DNA from: a bacterium
GTDB taxonomy: Bacteria; Lernaellota; Lernaellaia; JACKCT01
Direction: 5' to 3'
DNA length: 34,369 nucleotides
NCBI GenBank assembly: GCA_019912885.1
Contig: JAIOHV010000229.1
Coordinates: forward strand, 67,846-102,214
Each line of letters opens with the position of its first letter. Within the stretch, counting starts at the first letter, position 1. The translations under genes and the position numbers were made by a program. This document shows, piece after piece, positions 23,541 through 31,557 of the stretch. Below the pieces are notes generated by a model, which made no database searches, was not told where the DNA came from, and saw nothing but the letters and a program-made list of their open reading frames with translations.

Positions 23541-25037
23541 TCAACAGCCGCAGCCTTCCATTTCGCCTTCCGGCGCGCTGTCCTCTTCCGCTGCAGCGCC
23601 GTCCGCGGCGGCATCGTCATCCGCGGCCGCGTCGTCGTCATCTGACGCATCGTCATCGTCCGACAAATCATCGTCATCGTCGGCCGCATCATCGTCACCG
23701 GACGCATCGTCGTCGTCCGCGTCGTCGTCCGCGGTGTCGTCATCGCCCGCGTCATCGTCGTCGTCGTCGCCGGGGATAGGCGGCGAAAAGAGATCCTCGA
23801 AGTCGTACCAGACGTTGTTTTCGGCGGGCAAATTGTCGAAGTCGTTCCAGAACGAGGCGCCGACGCGCATCGCGTCCGGAAGCCAGATCATCGAGTGCAA
23901 CGTGACGGAAACATCGCGCGCGCCCGCGCCGGCCAGCAGGAAGCCCCAGATCGATTCGAGGTTCACCTTCTTCTGGTAGTCGTTGATGACGTTCAGCGAG
24001 TAGTTGTAGCGGAACTGGTGGAAGAACGGCCGCGTCGGGAAAAGCTTGTCTTCCCAGTTGAGCGTCAGGATCTGATTGGGCGCAAGGTTCGGATCATCGC
24101 CCGGCAGTCGCGAGGCGCGCGTGAGGTTGTTGATCTCGAGCGCGGCCGTCGGCGGCTGGAAATTCGCCGCCGGGCCGAACGCCTGGACGATGATCGACGC
24201 GTATTGCCGCACCTCGTCGGCGTAGTAATCGTGGATGTCGAGGATGTTGTTTTCGCCGTCGCCGTTGTGGTCGGCGAGGCTGATCGCGCGCCGCGTCTCG
24301 AACACCCCGATGTCGGGCTTGGGATCGAGGATCATGTCGTCCGGATCGGGGCGAAACGAACCGCGGTTGATCACGATTCCGACGCCGTGCTCGTTCATGC
24401 CCGAAACCATGCCGAGAAATCCTGGAAAGCCGATCGACGCGTAGCGCTGCCGCGCCGGGTCGCCCGGTTCGTACGCGAAGATGACGCCGTGTTCGCCGGC
24501 GTGAAACGGCGAGACGTCGATGAGGTTGTAGTCCGTGTTGTGGCCGATCGCGAGGCCACCCGCGATTTCCGGATCCGCCTCCGTCGCCGTGCCCCAGCCC
24601 GCCCACGTCGAGCACCAAAGCCCCGCCAGCTCGCGCGTGCCGGTCAGCGCGATCAAGTCGCCGAGGTTCAAGTCGCGGCCGATCGACGGCACATCGAGAT
24701 CGACGCCCGAGGCGACCATGCCGTCGTAAACGCCCTGCACCTCCTGGGCGAATTCCGGGTGAAACGAGAGCGTCGCGAGCGACGTGTCGCGGATGAACTC
24801 GTATTCCGGCGCGGTGTAGCGCCCACCGGGATAGAGGTAAACATCCATGTTGTCCAGGATGTCCTGCGCCAGCAGATAGCCGTGCGCATAGCCCATCTCG
24901 TAGTCCGTGCCCCAGATGTGCAGGACGCGCTGGTTGCCAACGGCCCACAGCTCGCCGTTGACCATCTCGGCGGCAAACGCGGGCATGGCCGCGAGGGCGG
25001 CAAGAAGGATCGTTGCGACGATGACTCGACGGTTCAT
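23541..25037 (-). CDS. Exported Ntn-hydrolase-like (C45/acyltransferase-type) protein with Asp-rich C-terminal tail
   Basis: 498 residues. Residues 1-22 are a Sec signal peptide (MNRRVIVATILLAALAAMPA, then FAAE) without a lipobox. The body resembles the C45 peptidase/acyl-CoA:6-APA acyltransferase and phospholipase B-like group: DYEMGYAHGYLLAQDI near the N terminus, a likely nucleophile Cys142 in LAGLWCSTWAGWGTAT, then GGLAIGHNTDYNL (160-172) and GFLGMVSGMNEHGVGIVINR (206-225). Residues 256-267 (DHNGDGENNILD) look like a calcium-binding loop. Residues 424-475 are an Asp/Ala-rich tail, and the protein ends EGCGC. In contrast to the other Asp-rich proteins here, the acidic run is C-terminal. 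The substrate is unknown; in C45 enzymes the Cys becomes N-terminal by self-cleavage, which I cannot verify here. Start ATG at 25037, with GGGAGG upstream. Confidence 0.72.
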   Translation of the reverse strand: MNRRVIVATILLAALAAMPAFAAEMVNGELWAVGNQRVLHIWGTDYEMGYAHGYLLAQDILDNMDVYLYPGGRYTAPEYEFIRDTSLATLSFHPEFAQEVQGVYDGMVASGVDLDVPSIGRDLNLGDLIALTGTRELAGLWCSTWAGWGTATEADPEIAGGLAIGHNTDYNLIDVSPFHAGEHGVIFAYEPGDPARQRYASIGFPGFLGMVSGMNEHGVGIVINRGSFRPDPDDMILDPKPDIGVFETRRAISLADHNGDGENNILDIHDYYADEVRQYASIIVQAFGPAANFQPPTAALEINNLTRASRLPGDDPNLAPNQILTLNWEDKLFPTRPFFHQFRYNYSLNVINDYQKKVNLESIWGFLLAGAGARDVSVTLHSMIWLPDAMRVGASFWNDFDNLPAENNVWYDFEDLFSPPIPGDDDDDDAGDDDTADDDADDDDASGDDDAADDDDDLSDDDDASDDDDAAADDDAAADGAAAEEDSAPEGEMEGCGC

Positions 25038-25150
25038 GGGAACGAGCGCCTCCCGGGCGAAATAAAGTCAGAATTTTACAGAATTTGGCGCTGAAGGGCT
25101 ATGAGGGGCAGATTGCAAATTTGGAATCGCAGGAATCGCAATTCGGCGGA

Positions 25151-25186
25151 ACACTGAGCGCACGGAGAAGACACGGAGGACACGGT
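25151..25186 (+). repeat. 9-base CACGGAGNA array
   Basis: Four 9-base steps on the plus strand: ACACTGAGC, GCACGGAGA, AGACACGGA, GGACACGGT. Counted on the minus strand it lies 31 bases beyond the CATCG that follows the 7-base array at the neighbouring stop codon, as in the composite element at 5123-5232. The rest of the 217-base gap 25038-25254 shows no gene. Confidence 0.65.
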
Positions 25187-25217
25187 GGTTCTTCTCGTCA
25201 TAAAACGGCGAACGACA

Positions 25218-25254
25218 CGATGCCACTCGGTCCTCAATCCTCAATCCTCGATCC
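25218..25254 (-). repeat. 7-base GGATTGA array directly after a stop codon, followed by CATCG
   Basis: On the minus strand the TGA at 25257-25255 is followed without a gap by GGATCGA, GGATTGA twice and GGACCGA, then GTGG and CATCG at 25222-25218. Confidence 0.8.
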
Positions 25255-26646
25255 TCACTCGAAATACGGCGTGATATAGAACTGCGTGATGCACATCTCG
25301 TCGTCGAGACCCTCGCCCCAATAGATCGGCCCTTTCGCGCCGCGCGTGTCATACGTGCACGACAGGCGCATCGTGTCGCCGACCTTCGCGGGGATCGCCT
25401 CGCTGTACGTCGCATAACCCTGCCAGTGAAAATCCCATTTGTTCACCTGGAGCAGGCACGTTTCCTCGTCGTTTCGCCACGCTCCGATGCGTTGTTCGGT
25501 CGCGAAAAAATGCATGTGTGGAAACACGCCGTGGAACAGGACGTCGTCGCCGGCCGTCGCGCCCGGGATCGGAAATTCCTTGGTGATCGTCACGCGCTCC
25601 TCGCCCGGCGGCAAATAAAACTGATCGTTGAACGCGAGGAGAATCAGCCCTTCGATCTCCACGGACGGCGCGAGCGTGACATCCACCGTCGTGCGATCCG
25701 GCCCGACGTACCGGCGCAAGTCGTAGTGCACCTGAATGACGACCGGCCGGCCCGCCACGAGGCGCAGGCCCGTGCGCTCGGGGTAGGGTTTCGCGCCGCC
25801 GCCGCCGGCCCACGACATCAGCCAGCGCGCGCCCTGGACGCCCGAATCGCCAAAGCACGCGTAGCCGGGAATCGCATCCTCACGATCCAGCGCTCGCGCT
25901 TTGGCTTCGTGCATCGCGGTGTCGAGCGCGTACACGATAACGTGGTGAACCATGCGCAAATCGCCGGGCTTGATCTGAAACGCGGTGATGAACTGGTCCT
26001 CGGTCAGGGCGGGATCGAGATCGACGATGAAGCACCGGTAGTCATCGTCCACCGACGCGTCCGGCACGAAGTCGATGCCGGGGTCGATCACGTGCGTCAC
26101 CGTGTCGAGCCCCTCGGGCGGATCGGGGAAATCGGGTGCCTTGGCGGGATCGCCCTCGGGCCGGCCGCCGTCCACCCAATCGCCGATCGTTTTGATCTGG
26201 GCGTCGGTCAGCCAGCGCGCGTCTTCGTACGTGTTGCACGCGCCGCTGTTGTCCGGGTTCCACGGCGGCATGGCGCGCGACGCGGTTTGGGATTTGATGA
26301 GCGGCGCGAAACGCACCGCGTCGTCGTACGTCTCGAGCGCCATCGGCGCAAGGCCGCCGGTCTGATGGCAGTCCAGGCAATTGTTGTAAATGATCGGCGC
26401 GACGTCTTCCCAAAAACGCGGCGCGTCGTCCGAAACGTCGTCGTCATCGTCATCGCGGGCGTCGTCATCGCCGGCGTTCGTATCGTCGTCCCCGCCGTCG
26501 GCGGGGTCGTCGTCGGCCGCCGCGGTGTCGTCATCCGCCGCGCCTGTGTCCGGATCGGCGCCGTCGCCCAGATCGCCGCACGCCGCAACGAGCATCGCGC
26601 CCGCGAGCGCGGCGAAAATCGCCATCAGAAAAATTGCGCGCGTCAT
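25255..26646 (-). CDS. Lipoprotein with c-type heme site and PHM-type copper monooxygenase domain (copy 1)
   Basis: 463 residues. Signal peptide with lipobox VAAC (Cys23), Asp-rich linker at about 31-74, then a short cytochrome-like segment with NNCLDCHQ (C90, C93, H94), a CxxCH heme-binding motif. Residues about 200-463 match copper type II ascorbate-dependent monooxygenases (PHM/DBH): MVHHVIVY (H234, H235) and IQVHYD (H307) for the first copper site, FPHMHF (H377, H379) and DEMC (M451) for the second. All six copper ligands expected from PHM are present. Substrate unknown; the family hydroxylates C-H bonds using O2 and two electrons, which the heme might deliver. The start ATG at 26646 overlaps the stop of the upstream paralog (ATGA). 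A longer in-frame extension is only a shadow of that paralog. Confidence 0.85.
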   Translation of the reverse strand: MTRAIFLMAIFAALAGAMLVAACGDLGDGADPDTGAADDDTAAADDDPADGGDDDTNAGDDDARDDDDDDVSDDAPRFWEDVAPIIYNNCLDCHQTGGLAPMALETYDDAVRFAPLIKSQTASRAMPPWNPDNSGACNTYEDARWLTDAQIKTIGDWVDGGRPEGDPAKAPDFPDPPEGLDTVTHVIDPGIDFVPDASVDDDYRCFIVDLDPALTEDQFITAFQIKPGDLRMVHHVIVYALDTAMHEAKARALDREDAIPGYACFGDSGVQGARWLMSWAGGGGAKPYPERTGLRLVAGRPVVIQVHYDLRRYVGPDRTTVDVTLAPSVEIEGLILLAFNDQFYLPPGEERVTITKEFPIPGATAGDDVLFHGVFPHMHFFATEQRIGAWRNDEETCLLQVNKWDFHWQGYATYSEAIPAKVGDTMRLSCTYDTRGAKGPIYWGEGLDDEMCITQFYITPYFE

Positions 26647-28106
26647 GGCGCAACCCATCCCGGCGCGATGTAGAAAAGGTTGTTGCACATCTCGTCCGCG
26701 GTCCCCTCGCCGAATGTCGTGACCACCTCGCGATCCGTGGTGTCGTATCCGCAACTCACGCGGAAGATGTCGCCGCCCACCACATGCAGCGGCGTTTCGT
26801 AGAGATTGAAATTCTGCCAGTGGAAGTCCCAGTCGAATACATCCAGAACGCACTGCGTTTCCTCGCCCTCGCGATCGAACTCGACGTGCATGATCTTGCC
26901 AGCCTCGTGCATGTGCGGCGCGACGCCCCACAAGGTGGCGTCGGACAGTTCGGGCGGGATGACGAACTCGGAGGTTTCGACGATGAGCGGTTCTCCCGCC
27001 GGCAAAAAGATGCTCCAGTCCACGAATCGGTAGAAAAACGCGGGGTTATCGACGCCCGGCCGAAGTTTCATGTCGATCGCCGTGTTATCCGTCGTGACGC
27101 CGTTGATGAGGTTGTAATGCACCTGCATCACAAGCTTGCGCCCCGCGAGCATCTTGATGCCCGTGCCTTCGGGGAAATACGTCGGCCCGCTGCCGGGTCC
27201 CCAGCCCATGATGTAACTTGCGCCCGTCGCGCCCGGGCCGCCGTAGCAGGTGTATCCGGGGCGTTCGTCCCCGGCGTCGAGCGCGGCCACCTGCGCCTCG
27301 GCGGCCGCGTCCGGCAGCGCGAACACGACAACGTGATGCACCATCGTTTTTGCGCCGGGGCGGATGTCGAAGGCGACGAGATACGCGTCCGCCGACAGAT
27401 CGGGGTTCATGACGAAGCAACGGTTGTCGTCGAGATCCTCGTCGTCGGGCTCGTAATCGACGCCCATGTTCACGCTTGCCGTCACCTCGTCAAGGCCGGG
27501 TGGCGGATCGGGAATCGCGGGCGCCATCGCCGCGTCGCCCTCGAGCCGGTCCCCGCGCGCCCACGCGACGATCGTTTCGATCTCGTCTTCGGTCAGCCAG
27601 CGCGCGTCCTTGTAGGTATTGCAGTCGCCGCTGTTGTCGACGTTCCACGGCGGCATGTTTCGCTCTTCCACTTCGTTCGCGATGAGCGGCGCGAAACGCA
27701 CGGCGTCGTCGTAGTCCTTCAACTCCATCGGCGCGATGCCGCCTTCCGTGTGACAGGACAGGCAATTCTTGTACACGATCGGCGCGACGTCTTCCCAGAA
27801 CAGCGGGCCGGCGGAGTCATCGTCGTCATCCATGTCGTCATCATCGACGCCGGCGGTGTCGTCATCGTCGATGACGGCGTCGTCGTCCGCCGCGTCGTCG
27901 TCGCTACCGGAGGGCGGTGTCCAATCGACCGCCTCGCGGCCCTCGGATACGCGCATGTCGCCGCACGAAACCACACCGGCGAACATGAACGCGGCGCCGA
28001 TCGCCAGAAGGAAAGCGAGCGCCTTGCCACTCGACGCGCCTGGCGCCGGGCGGCCTACCTCGTGATGAACGCGAAAGATCGTCGCACCCTCCGATATCGA
28101 AGCCAA
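26643..28106 (-). CDS. Lipoprotein with c-type heme site and PHM-type copper monooxygenase domain (copy 2)
   Basis: 487 residues if read from TTG at 28106. Layout as in copy 1: lipobox VVSC (Cys48 in this numbering), Asp-rich linker at about 69-97, heme motif KNCLSCHT (C115, C118, H119), then PHM-type ligands H257-H258 (MVHHVV), H330 (MQVHYN), H398 and H400 (PHMH) and M473 (DEMC). The start is uncertain: there is no in-frame ATG or GTG that leaves a complete signal peptide. TTG at 28106 gives a long 28-residue n-region with a weak Shine-Dalgarno, whereas a strong GGAGGG (28092-28087) points to an ATC codon at 28079. The two paralogs overlap by four bases and are probably translated together. 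They are diverged duplicates sharing the same order of motifs throughout. Confidence 0.83.
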   Translation of the reverse strand: MASISEGATIFRVHHEVGRPAPGASSGKALAFLLAIGAAFMFAGVVSCGDMRVSEGREAVDWTPPSGSDDDAADDDAVIDDDDTAGVDDDDMDDDDDSAGPLFWEDVAPIVYKNCLSCHTEGGIAPMELKDYDDAVRFAPLIANEVEERNMPPWNVDNSGDCNTYKDARWLTEDEIETIVAWARGDRLEGDAAMAPAIPDPPPGLDEVTASVNMGVDYEPDDEDLDDNRCFVMNPDLSADAYLVAFDIRPGAKTMVHHVVVFALPDAAAEAQVAALDAGDERPGYTCYGGPGATGASYIMGWGPGSGPTYFPEGTGIKMLAGRKLVMQVHYNLINGVTTDNTAIDMKLRPGVDNPAFFYRFVDWSIFLPAGEPLIVETSEFVIPPELSDATLWGVAPHMHEAGKIMHVEFDREGEETQCVLDVFDWDFHWQNFNLYETPLHVVGGDIFRVSCGYDTTDREVVTTFGEGTADEMCNNLFYIAPGWVAP

Positions 28107-28451
28107 GTAGTTTACCCGGAAGACGAAAAAGCGCCAAATGTTTCGGGGCGGCAAATAGCGCGAGACGCGCGCGGCCGCACGAGCGGGTTTGTGCCGAACT
28201 GGGGCACGGCGTTCCCAGGCGAGAGGCGAGCGGCGTGGAGGCGGGGGCTCATTCGGGCACGGACAAGCGCCCCTTTGCGACGATCTTTCAGACTTCCAGA
28301 CATTCAGACTTTCAGACTTCCGGATTATTTGCTCAGTGCTTGATCGCGCGTCTCGCAACACGACTTGCGGCCGGCGTTGCCCGTGCTTACCTTTGACGCA
28401 ACGCACCGCGCGCTTGCCCCGGCGCGCCGAAGCAGCATCAAGGAGTCCTCC
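28107..28451. other. Divergent intergenic region between PHM copy 2 and osmC
   Basis: 345 bases without a convincing reading frame. It holds the 8-base array at 28275-28321 and must carry the promoters of two divergent genes, but no hexamer pair stands out. The AT-richer stretch near 28321-28345 is the most promoter-like part. Confidence 0.4.
28275..28321 (-). repeat. 8-base GGAAGTCT array followed by ATCGTCGCAA
   Basis: On the minus strand: GGAAGTCT (28321-28314), GAAAGTCT, GAATGTCT, GGAAGTCT, then GAAAG and ATCGTCGCAA at 28284-28275, close to the CATCGCAA seen after other arrays. It is not next to a stop codon, unlike most members of the class. Confidence 0.75.
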
Positions 28452-28850
28452 ATGAAAATGACGATCACATTCCCCGGCGGCGCGAAGGTCGACGCGGCGT
28501 GGGACGGCTACGTCGTGCACACCGATCAGCCCGTCGCGTTCGGCGGCGAGGAGAGCGCGCCAAGCCCGATGTCCTTGTTTCTCGCGTCGCTCGGCGCGTG
28601 CGCGGGCTACTACGTGCAGGCGTTTTGCCGCGGGCGCGAGCTTTCCGTCGAGGGCATTCGCGTCGTTCAGGAAAACGTTTGGGACAAGGACGCCAAGCGC
28701 TTTTCCGACATCCGCATCCGCGTGGAAACGCCGCACGAGTTTCCGGAGAAGTACCGCGAGCCGATGATCCGCGCCGTGTCGCAGTGCTCGGTGAAAAAGG
28801 CGCTGGCCGATCCGCCGAATATCGAGGTGGCCGTCGTCACGACGGAGTAG
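28452..28850 (+). CDS. OsmC family protein
   Basis: 132 residues, typical OsmC/YhfA-like size. KMTITFPGGAKVDAAWDGYVVHTDQP forms the N-terminal strands; GGEESAPSPMSLFLASLGACAGYYVQAF contains the conserved first Cys (GAC, residue 57), and AVSQCSVKKAL the second Cys (residue 117) of the thiol pair that in OsmC/Ohr proteins reduces organic peroxides. The YhfA-like subgroup lacks a proven substrate. The start ATG at 28452 has AGGAG six bases upstream, which excludes the longer frame. Single gene facing away from the PHM lipoproteins; a 7-base array begins at its stop codon. Confidence 0.88.
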   Translation: MKMTITFPGGAKVDAAWDGYVVHTDQPVAFGGEESAPSPMSLFLASLGACAGYYVQAFCRGRELSVEGIRVVQENVWDKDAKRFSDIRIRVETPHEFPEKYREPMIRAVSQCSVKKALADPPNIEVAVVTTE

Positions 28851-28895
28851 GAACGAGGATATAGGAAAAAGGAAAGAGGAAAGAGGCCATCGCGA
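28850..28895 (+). repeat. 7-base GGAAAGA array starting at the osmC stop, ending in CATCGCGA
   Basis: Five 7-base units from 28850 (the last base of the stop TAG): GGAACGA, GGATATA, GGAAAAA, GGAAAGA, GGAAAGA, then GGC and CATCGCGA at 28888-28895. Confidence 0.8.
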
Positions 28896-28952
28896 GGAGT
28901 GTCGGCGATTGGCGGGCGACGACGTATCATGCCGAAGTCGCGAATCCGACTC

Positions 28953-29891
28953 CTACCAATATTCCTCGAAGTGGATGTTGCCGGTCTCGCGTTTGTGGTC
29001 GGCCGCGAATCCGAGATTTTCGAGCACTTCGACGAGGCCCTTGGTCGCCGGATACGTCTTTGTGCCGTCGCTTCGTGTCGGCAGGCCGATCATCGCGGGA
29101 TTGCCGCACAGGTAGTAGTGCGTTCGTGCGGGATCGGCAAAACCCGCGTGCCGCTCGAACAGATGCCCCTCCTCGACAAAGGACTGGATGTACATCTTCC
29201 GGCCCGGCGTGTCGCGCGTGGTGATCTCGACGAAGTCGTAGTTTGGATAAAGTTCCGCGAGCCGCCGGTGCATGTTCGCGTAGCCCATGTCGGCGCGGTA
29301 GCGCGAGCACATGATCGAAAAGAGCCGACCCTTGAAGCCCCGGCGCAGAAGATCCCAGATCATCACGTGGTGCGGCGCCTCGCCCGTTCCCGTGGAGACG
29401 AACACGAGATTCAGGTCGTCGCCGTGCCTCGCCATGTCCTCGGCGCAGGTGTCGAGCGTGTATTTGCCGACCACGCGCGGCGCGCAGAAAATCCGCGAAC
29501 CTTCCGAAAGCGCGAAAAGGCGCGGGGTGAGAAGCGGCGGCTTGTCGGGCGCGGCTTCCCGGATGAGTACGATGAAAAATTCCAGATAGCCGAGCGGATG
29601 CGGCGCGAGCGCTGCCGGATCGGCGTCCGAAAACACCGGATGGCAGATCGAATACGCGCGCTTGACCATTTTGCCCGCCTCGCCGGGTTCGTACGGATCG
29701 TCCTGGCATTCGGGCGCACGCGCCTCGCCGCGCAGAAGACCGAGCGTCGTGTATTGGCCCGGCTTGTATTCCGGGACGCCGTCATCCGGACGCACGCGAA
29801 TGATCGCGAGGTCGGGATTGCAAAATTTGAACGACGTTATTGTCGCGTTGTACGCCGCGCGCGCTTCGATGAGATGGTCCGTATCAGGCAA
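28953..29891 (-). CDS. Ferredoxin-NADP reductase-like flavoprotein
   Basis: 312 residues. Two-domain FNR fold: FAD domain with YKPGQYTTLGL (residues 42-52) and KRAYSICHP (the RxYS FAD-binding motif), then an NADP domain with VFVSTGTGEAP (nucleotide loop) and YYLCGNPAMIG. The C terminus HFEEYW ends in an aromatic residue that would stack on the flavin, as in bacterial Fpr enzymes. An insertion of about 25 residues after the first motif (ECQDDPYEPGEAGKM) makes it longer than E. coli Fpr (about 250). It would pass electrons between NADPH and ferredoxin or flavodoxin. The start is TTG at 29891, supported by GGGAGG six bases upstream. The ATP-grasp gene lies 93 bases upstream on the same strand. 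Confidence 0.87.
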   Translation of the reverse strand: MPDTDHLIEARAAYNATITSFKFCNPDLAIIRVRPDDGVPEYKPGQYTTLGLLRGEARAPECQDDPYEPGEAGKMVKRAYSICHPVFSDADPAALAPHPLGYLEFFIVLIREAAPDKPPLLTPRLFALSEGSRIFCAPRVVGKYTLDTCAEDMARHGDDLNLVFVSTGTGEAPHHVMIWDLLRRGFKGRLFSIMCSRYRADMGYANMHRRLAELYPNYDFVEITTRDTPGRKMYIQSFVEEGHLFERHAGFADPARTHYYLCGNPAMIGLPTRSDGTKTYPATKGLVEVLENLGFAADHKRETGNIHFEEYW

Positions 29892-29984
29892 GGAATTCCT
29901 CCCGCGGGATTCGCGATATCCGGGGTGCGGTCGCTACCGTAACCGCCGCGCGTCGGTTGTGCCAAATCCGCCGCCGCTTCGCAA

Positions 29985-31361
29985 TCATCGCGCCGGCGCC
30001 TTTTCGATTCGGACGGCAAGCCTCGCGAAGGCGTCGCGCAGCGCCGCCTCCACCTCGTCCGGCGTTTGGCCCGCCGCGAAGAGAAAGCCCAGATAGTGCG
30101 AGCCCTCCGGCAGGCGGCGAACGTGCTTGCCGGCCGGGACTGCGATCGAGACATCGACGATACCCGGCACGGCCGCCGCGTCTTCCTGGCCGTCCACGCC
30201 GGCCAGCACGCCGTCCGCGGGAATGGGCAACATCATGACGCCGGAGGCGTGCGCATGGCCCGGTTCGGGGATCGCGCGGCCGATCGCGTGCGTGAGGATG
30301 ATTTCCTCGAGCGACGCGCCGCCCGCGAACCGGAAGACGTTCGAGCACGAGCCGCCCATGGTGCGCGCGGCGATCTCCACGATGAATGCGCCGCGCGGCG
30401 AAAGGCGGACCTCCGCATGCACCGGGCCTTCGGCAAGGCCAAGCGCGCGCGCCGCGCGTTCGGCGCACGCAACAATCGCCGCCTGCTCGTCGAGCGTGCG
30501 CCGCGAGGGGGTGACGTAGATCGTCTCCTCGAAAAACGGGCCGACGAGCGGATCGGGCTTGTCGAAAATCGCGAGCACGCGCAGATCGCCGCCGGACAGC
30601 ACGCCTTCGACGGCGAACTCGTCGCCCACGATATACTCCTCGACAAGCAGCGACGCGATCGCATCGTCGCGGGCGTTGTCGCTCTCCCCGCCCTTTCCGC
30701 CATCCTCGCTCTTGCCGCCGGTCCGCGCGGGCAACGGTACGACGGCGTTCTCCGACGGCCCCAGATCGCCCGCGCCCGCGCCGCATCCGGGATCGAGCAG
30801 CGGGAACGGATCGCGGACGATGGCCGACGACCGCGAAAGCGCCGCCTCGAGCGACGCGCGATCGTCGGCGCGGATCACGCCCTGGCTCGCCGCGAGAAAT
30901 CGCGGCTTGACGACGCACGGAAAGCCGATCGCGTCCGCCGCGCGGTCGGCCTCCTCCGGGCCGGTCACGAGCACGAACCGCGGCGATCCCAGGGCCGCGT
31001 CGTGTGCGAATCGTTTGCGCTGTTCGAGCTTGTCCTGCGTCGCGGCGGCGGCGTCCGGCGGGTTCGCGGGAAGGCCAAGCGCCTTGCCGATGGCGGCCGC
31101 GGCCACGACGCCGTGCGCGTCGAGCGAGACGATCCCGTGGATCGGATGCTCCCGCGCGTATTCCGAAACGACGCGCGCCGCCTCGTCCAGGTCGTCAAAC
31201 GGCACCGTGATGTTGCCGGCCGGGTCGAGTTTCGCGAGGTAGTTTTCCTCCGGCAGCCCGACCGTCAGTTCCAGTCCGAGCGTGCGCGTCGCCGAAACGA
31301 ATGCCCCCGCCCGGTAAGTCGAGGTCCGCATCAACAGAAGAACGCGTTTTCTATCGCCCAT
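29985..31361 (-). CDS. ATP-grasp domain ligase of unknown substrate
   Basis: 458 residues. N-terminal Rossmann-like preATP-grasp domain (KRVLLLMRTSTYRAGAFVSA), then an ATP-grasp fold: VVKPRFLAASQGV with the ATP-binding Lys152, LLVEEYIVGDEFAVEGVLSGG (hinge and nucleotide contact), HAEVRLSPRGAFIVEIAARTMGG with Mg-binding Glu residues near 317 and 329. The layout resembles carboxylate-amine ligases such as L-amino-acid ligases. Residues about 188-234 are a Gly/Asp/Ser-rich insertion between two ATP-grasp strands that looks disordered. A C-terminal ~110-residue domain follows. It would form an amide or peptide bond via an acyl phosphate; the substrates cannot be read from sequence. Start ATG at 31361, no clear Shine-Dalgarno. 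Confidence 0.82.
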   Translation of the reverse strand: MGDRKRVLLLMRTSTYRAGAFVSATRTLGLELTVGLPEENYLAKLDPAGNITVPFDDLDEAARVVSEYAREHPIHGIVSLDAHGVVAAAAIGKALGLPANPPDAAAATQDKLEQRKRFAHDAALGSPRFVLVTGPEEADRAADAIGFPCVVKPRFLAASQGVIRADDRASLEAALSRSSAIVRDPFPLLDPGCGAGAGDLGPSENAVVPLPARTGGKSEDGGKGGESDNARDDAIASLLVEEYIVGDEFAVEGVLSGGDLRVLAIFDKPDPLVGPFFEETIYVTPSRRTLDEQAAIVACAERAARALGLAEGPVHAEVRLSPRGAFIVEIAARTMGGSCSNVFRFAGGASLEEIILTHAIGRAIPEPGHAHASGVMMLPIPADGVLAGVDGQEDAAAVPGIVDVSIAVPAGKHVRRLPEGSHYLGFLFAAGQTPDEVEAALRDAFARLAVRIEKAPAR

Positions 31362-31405
31362 CGCGTCACGATAGCCTCGGCCGGGCGAGCGTCAACGCGC
31401 GGGAC

Positions 31406-31425
31406 ATATCGAAATCGGTCGATAT
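31406..31425. promoter_or_regulatory. 7-base inverted repeat upstream of yceI, possible operator
   Basis: ATATCGA (31406-31412) and TCGATAT (31419-31425) are exact inverted arms around six bases, within the AT-rich part of the 196-base divergent gap between the ATP-grasp gene and yceI. A regulator binding site is possible; nothing else supports it. Confidence 0.35.
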
Positions 31426-31499
31426 TGTTAGTTATCTTACCAATTTATGCGAGATCGCGACTTGCCAATCGGCCGCATCGTACTTTCATTACGGATGTC

Positions 31500-31521
31500 G
31501 GCGACGCAATCAGGCGTCGCC
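31500..31521 (+). other. 8-base hairpin in the yceI leader
   Basis: GGCGACGC (31500-31507) and GCGTCGCC (31514-31521) are perfect arms around a 6-base loop, 26 bases ahead of the yceI Shine-Dalgarno. It could be a leader RNA hairpin; no T-run follows. Confidence 0.4.
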
Positions 31522-31557
31522 TTCCAATTTCCCGATGACACATTCGTAGGAGGCTCC

